8,831 bases of DNA from JAADHX01 sp964569385. GTDB lineage: Bacteria; Actinomycetota; Acidimicrobiia; Acidimicrobiales; Poriferisodalaceae. Positions 1-7,579 of this stretch are shown here, in pieces. A program made the position numbers and the translations under genes. Within the stretch, counting starts at the first letter, position 1; each line of letters opens with the position of its first letter. A model generated the notes under the pieces. That model was not told where the DNA came from. It ran no database searches and saw only the letters and a list, made by a program, of their open reading frames with translations. The DNA lies in contig CAZMUM010000073.1 in assembly GCA_964569385.1 (NCBI GenBank), forward strand, positions 1-8,831, in the 5' to 3' direction.

Positions 1-120
1 GAGCCTTGCGGGCCGGAACCTTCTTAGCCGGAGCCTTGCGGGCCGGAACCTTCTTAGCCGGAGCCTTGCGGGCCGGAACCTTCTTAGCCGGAGCCTTGCG
101 GGCCGGAACCTTCTTGGCCG
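1..120 (-). repeat. 30-bp tandem repeat coding for a basic 10-residue unit
   Basis: Four consecutive 30-bp units fill 1-120. The units at 1-30, 31-60 and 61-90 are identical; the unit at 91-120 differs only at position 116 (G for A), a silent Ala change. On the minus strand each unit encodes AKKVPARKAP, so the array makes a regular Lys/Arg/Ala/Pro tail like those of histone H1-like proteins and of actinobacterial HU extensions. Identity at silent positions points to recent duplication or gene conversion. The array touches the window edge, so the copy number is a minimum. Confidence 0.97.
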
Positions 121-1285
121 GAGCCTTCTTCTTAGCTGCCATATCGGCTGTCACCTCCGTGACGATGGCGCCGCGGCGCCGTCTGTTTGGTCTATTTCCT
201 TTCGCGGACGAGTCCGCGAGAGTCTTCGTGTGTCTCGAGGGCGAGCCCCCGATTCCAGGTATTCCTAGATCAATCCCACGCGAATCTGAGTCGATGGAAT
301 CGACCACAAACTCGACGTCGTCACCTAACGACAGAACTTGCTTCGCGCTGCGCGGTGGCGGATCGGCGAGCAGGCGATTCGGAACGTAACAGGTGACGTC
401 ACCGACATTGGCGTAGGCGCCATGAGACACGAACTTAGCCACCGTCGCAGTTACTCGACTACCCGGCAAATACTGGGCGACAAACCCGACAAACGGCCCC
501 GGTTCGTTCATTGTTGGCTTTGGCGGCTTCTTCGCACCACCGCGTCGGCTTCGTGGTTCTGAGGCCTCGGGCTTTGCTGCTTCGTCGACCAGACCAGCAT
601 GGCTAGCCGCGGCCTCACTTGCTGGTCGCCGTACGCGCCTGCGGACTCCGCTTCGGGCCGACTTGGTCGAATCCCCGGCCACGTCAGCTTCAGGTTGCTC
701 GGTCGCGGTATCTGAAGTCCCTGAAGAGGATTCATTGGCCGGCCTACGAGTGCGCCGTCGTTTGGTTGGGGCCTTCGTGCTGGACGGTTCCGATGCCTCT
801 GGTGCTGGCTTGGCGCTTAGGTCACTCGATGTCTGTTTGGCGTCTCGGACGGCCCGACGACTCGTTGGCCCGCGCACCGGAGACCGGTCGACGAATACCC
901 AACCAATGGCAGGAACCGGCTTGCCCCCAGCCAGCCGGCCCTCATCGAAGAGCCAACTGCACGAACCGTGGAACTCCTGGAACGAGTCATTCGACAACAC
1001 GTTGGCATCGACTCGCGATGCCACCTGAAGGATGAACGCGTCGCCGCGACCAATAGCGCCCGCTGGTGGGGTGAGCAACCATCCGCTGTCGAGAAGTTTC
1101 TCGAAACGGGCGACTTCGGAGTTTTCTATGCGGTTCGGAAAGGTAGCGTCGACGATTACCACAACGTTGTCGACCGGCCTCTCGGCAACAAACGCGGCAA
1201 CAGCTTCCTCGAGCTGCTGCAACGAAGGGACCTTTCGGCCCTCGGTAGCAATATTGGATCCGTCGACTACTAGGTGGGACACCAT
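1..1285 (-). CDS. NYN/PIN-like ribonuclease with S1-like domain and Lys/Ala/Pro repeat tail (C-terminus cut by window edge)
   Basis: I found this gene by translating the reverse strand; the frame is open from the ATG at 1285-1283 to base 1, giving 428 codons with no stop. Residues 4-135 look like a Zc3h12a-type NYN ribonuclease domain. The motif LVVDGSN (D8, N11) opens it, VVIVDATFP carries D46, GRGDAFIL carries D82, and NVLSNDSF carries D100. These acidic residues would form the metal-binding active site of this fold. Residues 136-260 are a low-complexity linker with Arg/Lys clusters. Residues 264-343 resemble an S1 RNA-binding domain (PGSRVTATVAKFVSHGAY, then GDDVEFVVDSID). Residues 344-381 are basic, and from 382 the chain is a Lys/Ala/Pro/Arg repeat. 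Family knowledge suggests cytoplasmic RNA cleavage or turnover; the RNA target is unknown. Upstream the frame stays open but I see no other ATG, GTG or TTG before the neighbouring gene. No strong ribosome site precedes the start. Confidence 0.85.
   Translation of the reverse strand, partial: MVSHLVVDGSNIATEGRKVPSLQQLEEAVAAFVAERPVDNVVVIVDATFPNRIENSEVARFEKLLDSGWLLTPPAGAIGRGDAFILQVASRVDANVLSNDSFQEFHGSCSWLFDEGRLAGGKPVPAIGWVFVDRSPVRGPTSRRAVRDAKQTSSDLSAKPAPEASEPSSTKAPTKRRRTRRPANESSSGTSDTATEQPEADVAGDSTKSARSGVRRRVRRPASEAAASHAGLVDEAAKPEASEPRSRRGGAKKPPKPTMNEPGPFVGFVAQYLPGSRVTATVAKFVSHGAYANVGDVTCYVPNRLLADPPPRSAKQVLSLGDDVEFVVDSIDSDSRGIDLGIPGIGGSPSRHTKTLADSSAKGNRPNRRRRGAIVTEVTADMAAKKKAPAKKVPARKAPAKKVPARKAPAKKVPARKAPAKKVPARKA
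151..158 (-). promoter_or_regulatory. Perfect internal Shine-Dalgarno before an in-frame ATG
   Basis: On the minus strand these bases read GGAGGTGA, eight bases fully complementary to the 16S anti-Shine-Dalgarno. They stand 8 nt before an ATG (142-140) that is in frame with the NYN-S1 gene, at its residue 382. That ATG begins exactly at the Lys/Ala/Pro tail (MAAKKKAPAK). The site could start a separate basic peptide from inside the long gene, or be the true ribosome site of a distinct downstream gene. It may also be chance, since the bases also encode Thr-Glu-Val-Thr of the long protein. Confidence 0.6.
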
Positions 1286-1363
1286 GGCATCGCACAGTGA
1301 ACCACCCGCTAGGCCAACTGCTGGGGATAGTGCACGAACAATTGCGGAGTAACTTCGTGCAGC
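1286..1363. other. Divergent intergenic region between the NYN-S1 and HAD genes
   Basis: These 78 bp separate two genes read outward, so promoters for both must lie here or inside the opposite gene. I could not pick a convincing -35/-10 pair on either strand. On the plus strand a GGAG (1346-1349) lies 14 nt before the HAD start, farther than ideal. Confidence 0.6.
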
Positions 1364-2011
1364 GTGACTAGAAAAATCGTGTTATTCGACTTCGGGGGTG
1401 TCATCACCACCAGCCCATTCGAAGCGTTTGCAGCCTATGAACGCTCGGCTGGTTTGCCCCATGACTCGATCCGCCGGATCAACTCGACCAACCCAGACAA
1501 CAACGCCTGGGCGAGGTTCGAGCGCGCCGATGTTGACATGGAGCGTTTCGTTGATCTGTTCAACTCCGAAGGGACCGCTTTGGGACTAACCGTCGATGGC
1601 ACCGCAGTGTTGGCCTGCCTCAGTGGCGACATCAGGCCCGCCATGGTGAAGGCCCTCGATACCCTCGTCGAAGCTGGTTGCCGCATCGGCTGCATCACCA
1701 ACAATGTGTCGACTGGTCGGGGCTCGGCAATGGTTGCCGGCGACTCCAAGGCGACTCAAGTTGCCGAGATCATGCAGCGATTCGAGGTCGTCATCGAGTC
1801 GTCGAAAGTGGGGTTTCGTAAACCCGACCCACGGATTTACCAGTTGGCATGTTCCAAGCTGGGGGTTGAGCCGTCCGAGACGATTTACCTTGACGATCTT
1901 GGTATCAACTGCAAAGCCGCCCACCAGCTCGGAATGTACGCCATCAAGGTTGTCGACCCAGCCGCGGCCTTGGTCGACCTGTCGGCCGCAACGGGTGTAG
2001 CGCTTAGCTGA
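1364..2011 (+). CDS. HAD-superfamily hydrolase, subfamily IA, soluble-epoxide-hydrolase N-domain/ACAD10-like
   Basis: The 215-aa product carries the four HAD motifs in order. Motif I is VLFDFGGVI, with nucleophile D9. Motif II is CITNN, with T112. Motif III is SSKVGFRKPDPRIY, with K153. Motif IV is IYLDDLG, with D177 and D178. The helical cap lies between motifs I and II, as in class IA. The C-terminal half, from ESSKVG through the LDD loop to the end, resembles the N-terminal phosphatase domain of mammalian soluble epoxide hydrolase and the HAD domain of ACAD10. The second motif I residue, normally Asp and the general acid/base, is G11. This is common in DxGGV members and leaves phosphatase activity uncertain. 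The substrate cannot be read from the sequence. The start is GTG at 1364, chosen because motif I begins at once; the ribosome site is weak. Its 3' end overlaps the convergent kgd gene by 8 bp. Confidence 0.9.
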   Translation: MTRKIVLFDFGGVITTSPFEAFAAYERSAGLPHDSIRRINSTNPDNNAWARFERADVDMERFVDLFNSEGTALGLTVDGTAVLACLSGDIRPAMVKALDTLVEAGCRIGCITNNVSTGRGSAMVAGDSKATQVAEIMQRFEVVIESSKVGFRKPDPRIYQLACSKLGVEPSETIYLDDLGINCKAAHQLGMYAIKVVDPAAALVDLSAATGVALS

Positions 2012-5000
2012 TTCGGTCGATCAACTCCGCCATCAACTGGTCGAACTCCTGCTTATGCACACCAAGGGAACCACACGCTGGGCTTCCAGACTCGGGCCGG
2101 CCGACAAGCGATATCGACGGCCGATTGGGAAGCGTATCGCCGTACTTGCCTCTAACGAACGCCCAAGCGCCCATATTGGCTGGCTCTTCCTGGAGCCAAA
2201 CGACAGACGACATGTTGGGGTAGTGCGACATGATTTCATCGATCATCTCGGCTGGCCACGGGTAAAGCTGTTCCACCCGAACAACCGCTATTGGGGCGCC
2301 GGTGGACTCTCGGTGGGCCATGGCGTCGTAGGCGACCTTGCCGCTACACAGCACGACTCGTTTCACCGAGCCAGGCGACTCGACGGCCACATCGTCGAGA
2401 ACGGGGTGCCAGCCGCCACATTCAAGATCGGCAATTGGCGAACGGGCCAACTTTGATCGCAACAACGACTTTGGCGAGAACACGATCAAGGGGCGAATGT
2501 TGCCTTCAAGTATCTGGTGGCGCAGGAGATGGAAGAACTGGGCCGACGTGGTCGCATTCGCAACCGTCATGTTGCCCTCGGCACAGAGTGTCAGAAAGCG
2601 CTCGATCCTCGCCGAGCTGTGTTCTGGCCCCTGGCCCTCATAACCGTGGGGTAACAACATGACCAGCCCGCTGAGTTGATTCCACTTGTCGGCGGCCGCG
2701 GCTAAGTACTGATCAATAATGATCTGAGCGCCGTTCACAAAGTCGCCAAACTGTGCTTCCCACGCGACCAGAGCATCGCGATTCACTAGCGAATAGCCGT
2801 ACTCGAATCCGAGCGCGGCGTATTCGGACAACATCGAGTCGTAAATCCAGAACTGAGCCTGATCGTCTGCGAGCCCAGCGAGGGGCTTGAATTCGTGTTC
2901 ATCATCGTTGTCGACCAGAACCGCGTGCCGGTGGGCAAAGGTGCCCCGCCGCGTGTCTTGACCCGATATCCGAATTTGGGTGCCTTCCATGAGCAGCGAG
3001 CCGTACGCCATGGTTTCGGCGAGGCCCCAGTCGACGACGCCGTCATCGTCATACATCTTGCGGCGAGTCTCGAACTGTCGCGCCAGCTTGGGATGGGGGT
3101 TGAATCCGTCTGGGTAGTCGTACAACTGTTGGTTGATGTGGTCGAGCACAGCTCGTTCCACACCGGTCTCGGTTACCACGGGAGACTCGTGGAACTTCCC
3201 GGGCGCCAGGGTCTGAGGGACTTGCTCGGGAGCCGCGGCCCTTGTCTCGTCGAGGATGCTCTGCATCAAGGCCTCGAAGTTCTTGAACTCGGCCTGAGCC
3301 TGCTCTTCGGTGATATCGCCCCGACGTACGAGCGTGCTCACATAACGAGACCGCACCCCCGGGTGATCGTCGATGCGTCGGTACATGACGGGCTGTGTGT
3401 AGGAAGGCTCGTCGCCTTCGTTGTGGCCCTGACGGCGGTAACAGATCATGTCGATCACGACGTCTTTATGGAACGCTTGGCGATAGTCGAACGCCCAACG
3501 AGTGGCTCGCACCACCGCTTCGGGGTCGTCGCCATTCACATGGAAGATCGGAGCCTGCACCATCTTGGCTACTTCGGTGGCGTACTGACCCGACCGCGAC
3601 TGTTCTGGTGAGGTTGTGTACCCGACCTGGTTATTTATGACGATGTGAACAGTCCCGCCAACCCTGAACCCGGGGATTCGCGACGTGTTGAGCGTCTCGG
3701 CCACAACCCCTTGGCCCGCGAAGGCGGCGTCGCCGTGAATCAGCACCGGCAAAACCGGAAACGACCCGGGCGGATCGGTCTGGTCCTGTAGCGCCCTGAC
3801 CATACCAATCACGATGGGGTCGACGGCCTCGAGGTGTGAAGGGTTCGGGGCAAGAGTGACCGGGATTGTGTTGCCAGACCGAGCCTTGAACACCGTCTCA
3901 GCTCCGAGGTGATACTTGACGTCGCCGGTGCCCTGGATTGTTTCGGGATTGATAAACCCTTCGAATTGGCGGAATAGTTGCTCGTAGTCCTGACCCATGA
4001 TGTTGGCCAGAACGTTGAGCCGCCCACGGTGCGCCATGCCGATCACTACGTGCTTTTGCCCATCGTCGGCCGCCGATTCCAGCACTGCGTCTAGAAGTGG
4101 AATGGCCCCCTCAGCGCCCTCGATACCGAAGCGCTTGTGACCCACGTATCGCTTACCAAGGAAGTGTTCGAACGCCTCGGCCTGGCCAAGCCGATACAGA
4201 AGGTGACGCTGATCGTCTTCGTCGAATGGCTTTTTCTTGGCCTCAACGCGCGACTGAATCCAGTCCTTTTCTTCGGCGTCCTGGATGTGCATGTACTCGA
4301 TGCCAATGGTGCGGGAGTAGGCGTCGCGAACTACCCCAAGAATGTCGCCAAGCGCCATCCACTCTGGGGCGTTGAGGTCGTCGGTTAAGAACTCACGATC
4401 GAGATCCCAAATGGTTAGCCCATAGGAGGCCGGGTCAAGTTCGTCAGGCATCGAACGGTTCTGAAGCCCGAGAGGGTCGAGGTCGGCAATGAGGTGACCA
4501 CGAACCCGATACATCTGGATGAGCTTGCGAACCTGCATCTGCTTACGAAGCAGAGTCTCGTCGCCACGATGTCGGTTGTCGTCCTGGCGCCACTTAACGG
4601 TTGTGTACGGGATGCCGAGCGAATCAAAGAGTCGCTCATAGAACTCGTCGTCGCCGAGCAGCAGCTCGTGCATCCGACGCAGGAACATGCCCGACTCTGC
4701 ACCCTGAACTATTCGGTGGTCGTAGGTGTTTGAGATGGTGATGATCTTCGAAACACCGATCTCGGCCAATGTGTGGGGGTCTGACCCCGCGAACTCGGCC
4801 GGGTAGCCGATCGCACCGACGCCAACGATGGCCGCTTGGCCTGGCATCAGCCGTGGGACCGACTGCAAAGTGCCAATGCCACCGACGTTTGTTAAAGAGA
4901 TCGTCGTGCCTGCAAAGTCGTCTGGAGTGATCTTCGACCCAAGCGTTCGCTTGACCAAGTCGTTGTACACCTCGACGAACTGTTTGAAGCTGAGGGTGTC

Positions 5001-5756
5001 GGCGGCTTTGACGCACGGAACCATCAGGGTGCGCTTACCGTCACGTTTCTTTACATCTACCGCGAGCCCGAGACCGACATGTTCGTGGTTGACGAGGCGA
5101 GGTTTGCCATCTCCACCTTCGAGGTAAGTGTTGGTCATGGCGGGCACGGCTTTCAAAGCCTCGATGAGCGCATATGCGATGACATGCGTGAACGACACCT
5201 TGCCTTGGCCGGTGCGCCCGAGATGACCGTTAATGATCTTGCGGTTGACCTCGAGCAACTTAGCCGGAACTTGCCGGTACGACGTCGCCGTAGGAACACT
5301 CAGCGACGCTTCCATGTTGGACACGATCAACGCCCCGACGCCGCGGATTGGCTCGCCCTCTTCGGCGTCTTCAACCACTGGTTCAACAACTGGCTCAGCA
5401 ACGGGCTCAACAGGAGATGCAGCTACCGGGTCCGACGGTGGAGGTGTATTCGGTGGCTTGGCGTCCACGGCCTGAGCCTCGGTCGGCTGCGACTGGTTAG
5501 CTACACCGGTGGTGGTTGTTCTGGGAGGGTCGGGCCAAGCCCCCGGAGTCGGCGAATCAGCAGGTTGTGCGAGGGCCCTAGCCGTGGGCTGAGCCGCTGC
5601 CGCGGGCGGGTCAATAACGTCTGGCTCGCCGCCAGATTCGAAGAATGCGCGCCACTCTGGGGCTACGGCTTCTGGGTTGGCGCGATAGGTCTCGTACAGC
5701 TCCTCAACTAACCACGAGTTGGGACCAAGTTGCGAAGGCGTGTCTGTCACGCTCAT
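2004..5756 (-). CDS. kgd: Multifunctional 2-oxoglutarate decarboxylase/dehydrogenase (E2 core fused to E1)
   Basis: The 1250-aa product is close to mycobacterial KGD (about 1230 aa) from end to end. Residues 12-42 are the E1 N-terminal recruitment segment (LVEELYETYRANPEAV). Residues 43-133 are a Pro/Ala/Val/Glu linker with a PVEPVAEPVVEPVVE run. Residues 134-390 are an acyltransferase (E2) core with TYDHRIVQGAESG; H347 is the expected catalytic His. No lipoyl domain is present. From about 400 the ThDP-dependent E1 part follows: AHRGRLNVL (574-582), GDVKYHLG (611-618), the ThDP/Mg motif GDAAFAGQG with NNQ (675-683, 708-710), HNEGDEPSYTQP (778-789), HGYEGQGPEHSSAR (1037-1050), and a transketolase-like C-terminus (QEEPANMGAW). 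It decarboxylates 2-oxoglutarate in the TCA cycle and, with E2/E3 partners, feeds succinyl-CoA formation. In mycobacteria the enzyme is inhibited by GarA and activated by acetyl-CoA; neither can be read here. An in-frame stop at 5768-5766 rules out a start farther upstream. Confidence 0.97.
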   Translation of the reverse strand: MSVTDTPSQLGPNSWLVEELYETYRANPEAVAPEWRAFFESGGEPDVIDPPAAAAQPTARALAQPADSPTPGAWPDPPRTTTTGVANQSQPTEAQAVDAKPPNTPPPSDPVAASPVEPVAEPVVEPVVEDAEEGEPIRGVGALIVSNMEASLSVPTATSYRQVPAKLLEVNRKIINGHLGRTGQGKVSFTHVIAYALIEALKAVPAMTNTYLEGGDGKPRLVNHEHVGLGLAVDVKKRDGKRTLMVPCVKAADTLSFKQFVEVYNDLVKRTLGSKITPDDFAGTTISLTNVGGIGTLQSVPRLMPGQAAIVGVGAIGYPAEFAGSDPHTLAEIGVSKIITISNTYDHRIVQGAESGMFLRRMHELLLGDDEFYERLFDSLGIPYTTVKWRQDDNRHRGDETLLRKQMQVRKLIQMYRVRGHLIADLDPLGLQNRSMPDELDPASYGLTIWDLDREFLTDDLNAPEWMALGDILGVVRDAYSRTIGIEYMHIQDAEEKDWIQSRVEAKKKPFDEDDQRHLLYRLGQAEAFEHFLGKRYVGHKRFGIEGAEGAIPLLDAVLESAADDGQKHVVIGMAHRGRLNVLANIMGQDYEQLFRQFEGFINPETIQGTGDVKYHLGAETVFKARSGNTIPVTLAPNPSHLEAVDPIVIGMVRALQDQTDPPGSFPVLPVLIHGDAAFAGQGVVAETLNTSRIPGFRVGGTVHIVINNQVGYTTSPEQSRSGQYATEVAKMVQAPIFHVNGDDPEAVVRATRWAFDYRQAFHKDVVIDMICYRRQGHNEGDEPSYTQPVMYRRIDDHPGVRSRYVSTLVRRGDITEEQAQAEFKNFEALMQSILDETRAAAPEQVPQTLAPGKFHESPVVTETGVERAVLDHINQQLYDYPDGFNPHPKLARQFETRRKMYDDDGVVDWGLAETMAYGSLLMEGTQIRISGQDTRRGTFAHRHAVLVDNDDEHEFKPLAGLADDQAQFWIYDSMLSEYAALGFEYGYSLVNRDALVAWEAQFGDFVNGAQIIIDQYLAAAADKWNQLSGLVMLLPHGYEGQGPEHSSARIERFLTLCAEGNMTVANATTSAQFFHLLRHQILEGNIRPLIVFSPKSLLRSKLARSPIADLECGGWHPVLDDVAVESPGSVKRVVLCSGKVAYDAMAHRESTGAPIAVVRVEQLYPWPAEMIDEIMSHYPNMSSVVWLQEEPANMGAWAFVRGKYGDTLPNRPSISLVGRPESGSPACGSLGVHKQEFDQLMAELIDRIS

Positions 5757-5881
5757 CGATGGTACTCATCGTTGGGACACGACCGCTAGCCAACGGGACC
5801 TCGACGGGTAACCCTCCTACAGGACCGATAGGTTGACGAGCCGAATCGATGGCTTTGGCCAGTGACTCCAGGAGACCCGCC
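5757..5881. other. Divergent intergenic region between kgd and ettA
   Basis: This 125-bp gap should hold promoters for both kgd (leftward) and ettA (rightward). A TTGACG hexamer on the plus strand (5833-5838) resembles a -35 box, but no credible -10 follows at the right distance. The minus strand has AGGAGG (5819-5814) too far from the kgd ATG to serve it. An upstream ATG at 5769-5767, out of frame with kgd, opens a 21-codon frame overlapping the kgd start, with no visible ribosome site. No inverted repeat longer than GGGTAACCC (5807-5815) was seen. Confidence 0.6.
5870..5874 (+). promoter_or_regulatory. Ribosome binding site that sets the ettA start
   Basis: AGGAG lies 7 nt before a GTG at 5882. 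This spacing, and the fact that EttA proteins begin right before the YTM segment, favour GTG 5882 over the ATG at 5849, which would add 11 unrelated residues and has no such site. Confidence 0.85.
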
Positions 5882-7558
5882 GTGGCCGCCGAATACATCT
5901 ACACGATGCGCAACGTGAACCGCTTCTACCCGCCAGACCGGGAGGTGCTTCGCGACGTGACACTGGCGTTTTACCCCGGCGCCAAGATCGGAGTGTTGGG
6001 CCACAACGGCTCAGGAAAGTCCTCGCTTCTGCGCATCATGGCCGGCCAGGACGACGGCTACACCGGCGAAGCCAGGCTGACACCAGGATTCACCGCTGGA
6101 TATCTCGAACAGGAACCACAGCTCGACGCCAACAAAGACGTGTACGGCAATGTGATGGACGGGGTTGCAGTCACCCAGAAGTTGCTCGATCGGTACAACG
6201 AAGTCATGGCCATGTGGGCCGACCCCGATGCCGACTTCGACAAGATCGGCGCCGAACAAGCAGAACTCGAAGCAAAGATCGAAGCAGCCGATGCCTGGGA
6301 ACTCGACCGCCAGGTCGAGATAGCAATGGACGCGCTGCGTGTTCCGCCATCCGGTGCCGACGTGAGCACGTTGTCGGGTGGCGAACGTCGCCGGGTTGCG
6401 CTGTGCCGACTGCTTCTGTCGCGCCCAGACCTCTTGCTCCTTGACGAACCGACCAACCATCTCGATGCCGAATCGGTCGCCTGGCTCGAGCGCTTCTTGA
6501 AGGACTACACGGGAACCGTCATGGCCGTGACCCACGACCGTTACTTCCTCGACAACGTTGCGGGCTGGATTCTCGAGGTCGACCACGGCAAGACGATCCC
6601 CTATGAGGGCAACTACACGGGTTGGCTCGAGCAGAAGCACAAACGACTCGAAATGAAGGAAAAGACCGAGTCGGCGATGCAGAAGAACCTGAGCCAGGAG
6701 CTTGAGTGGGTTCGTATGAATCCCAAGGGCCGCCAGTCTAAGAACAAGGCTCGGCTCCATGCCTACGACGAACTGGTCGCTAAGTCCAAGGAATCGAAGG
6801 AACAAATCAACAAACTCGAGATGGTCATTCCGGCCAACAAGCGACTTGGCGACGTTGTGATCATCGCCGACAATGTGGCTAAAGGGTTCGACGACCGGCT
6901 GCTCATGGAGAACCTCTCGTTCAATCTTCCACCGGCAGGAATCGTTGGCGTCATCGGTCCTAACGGGGCTGGTAAGACGACCTTGTTCAAGATGATTACC
7001 GGCGAGGAAGAACCGGACTCCGGAGCCATCACTGTGGGCCAGACCGTCGAGCTGGCATGGGTAGGCCAGGACCGCGACACTCTGAACCCAGATGCCAACG
7101 TGTACGACGAGATAACAGGCGGGCACGACACGATCATGCTCGGCAGCCGCGAGATGCATGGTCGGTCCTATGTTGCGTCCTTCAACTTCAAGGGTCCAGA
7201 CCAACAGAAACGGGTTGGCGATCTTTCTGGTGGTGAGCGCAACAGGGTCCATCTCGCCAAGGTTTTAAAAAAGGGCGGCAACGTTTTGCTGCTCGATGAG
7301 CCAACCAACGACCTCGACGTCGACACACTACGCTCGCTCGAAGAGGCTCTGCTCGCCTACCCAGGTTGTGCGATCGTCACGAGCCATGACCGCTGGTTCC
7401 TCGACCGCATCGCGACCCACGTTCTGGCCTTCGAAGGCGACTCTCAGGTGCGCTGGTTCGAGGGTAACTTCAGCGAATACGAGGCGTTCCGCAAACGGGA
7501 GCTCGGAATGGAAGCCGACCAGCCGATGCGTATCAAATACAAACCGCTTTCGCGCTGA
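5882..7558 (+). CDS. ettA: Energy-dependent translational throttle protein EttA (ABC-F ATPase)
   Basis: The 558-aa product (GTG start) matches E. coli EttA (555 aa) along its whole length. ABC domain 1 has Walker A GHNGSGKS (40-47), an EttA-type arm insertion at about 85-145, signature LSGGE (164-168) and Walker B LLLLDEP (184-190). The linker between the domains, about 243-322, carries EWVRMNPKGRQSKNKARL, the tRNA-contacting P-site motif of ABC-F proteins. ABC domain 2 has Walker A GPNGAGKT (359-366), signature LSGGE (448-452) and Walker B LLLDEP (469-474). The C-terminus RIKYKPLSR mirrors the family's RIKYK end. There are no membrane segments. EttA binds the ribosomal E site and gates the first elongation step according to the ADP/ATP ratio. 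The gene is divergent from kgd and appears to be transcribed alone. Both ATPase sites look intact, so it is expected to be functional. Confidence 0.97.
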   Translation: MAAEYIYTMRNVNRFYPPDREVLRDVTLAFYPGAKIGVLGHNGSGKSSLLRIMAGQDDGYTGEARLTPGFTAGYLEQEPQLDANKDVYGNVMDGVAVTQKLLDRYNEVMAMWADPDADFDKIGAEQAELEAKIEAADAWELDRQVEIAMDALRVPPSGADVSTLSGGERRRVALCRLLLSRPDLLLLDEPTNHLDAESVAWLERFLKDYTGTVMAVTHDRYFLDNVAGWILEVDHGKTIPYEGNYTGWLEQKHKRLEMKEKTESAMQKNLSQELEWVRMNPKGRQSKNKARLHAYDELVAKSKESKEQINKLEMVIPANKRLGDVVIIADNVAKGFDDRLLMENLSFNLPPAGIVGVIGPNGAGKTTLFKMITGEEEPDSGAITVGQTVELAWVGQDRDTLNPDANVYDEITGGHDTIMLGSREMHGRSYVASFNFKGPDQQKRVGDLSGGERNRVHLAKVLKKGGNVLLLDEPTNDLDVDTLRSLEEALLAYPGCAIVTSHDRWFLDRIATHVLAFEGDSQVRWFEGNFSEYEAFRKRELGMEADQPMRIKYKPLSR

Positions 7559-7579
7559 ACTAACCCTCGATAACTACAT

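Noticed and set aside
6..389. Plus-strand frame with repeated AGTFLAGALR
   Set aside because: It is the antisense image of the Lys/Ala/Pro repeat of the minus-strand gene. It has no ribosome site, and its sequence is only the repeat read backwards.
987..1295. Minus-strand 102-aa frame starting at the ATG 1295-1293
   Set aside because: It overlaps the NYN gene in another frame and is Arg/Cys/Ser-rich without motifs; the NYN frame has clear family motifs.
2895..3611. 238-aa plus-strand frame opposite kgd
   Set aside because: Antisense shadow of a well-identified gene, with no ribosome site or family motifs.
5849..5881. N-terminal extension of EttA from ATG 5849
   Set aside because: The extra 11 residues are unlike EttA, and the well-placed AGGAG serves the GTG at 5882.
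6011..7252. 413-aa minus-strand frame opposite ettA
   Set aside because: A long antisense frame caused by the codon bias of ettA; no recognisable domain, and ettA matches its family throughout.
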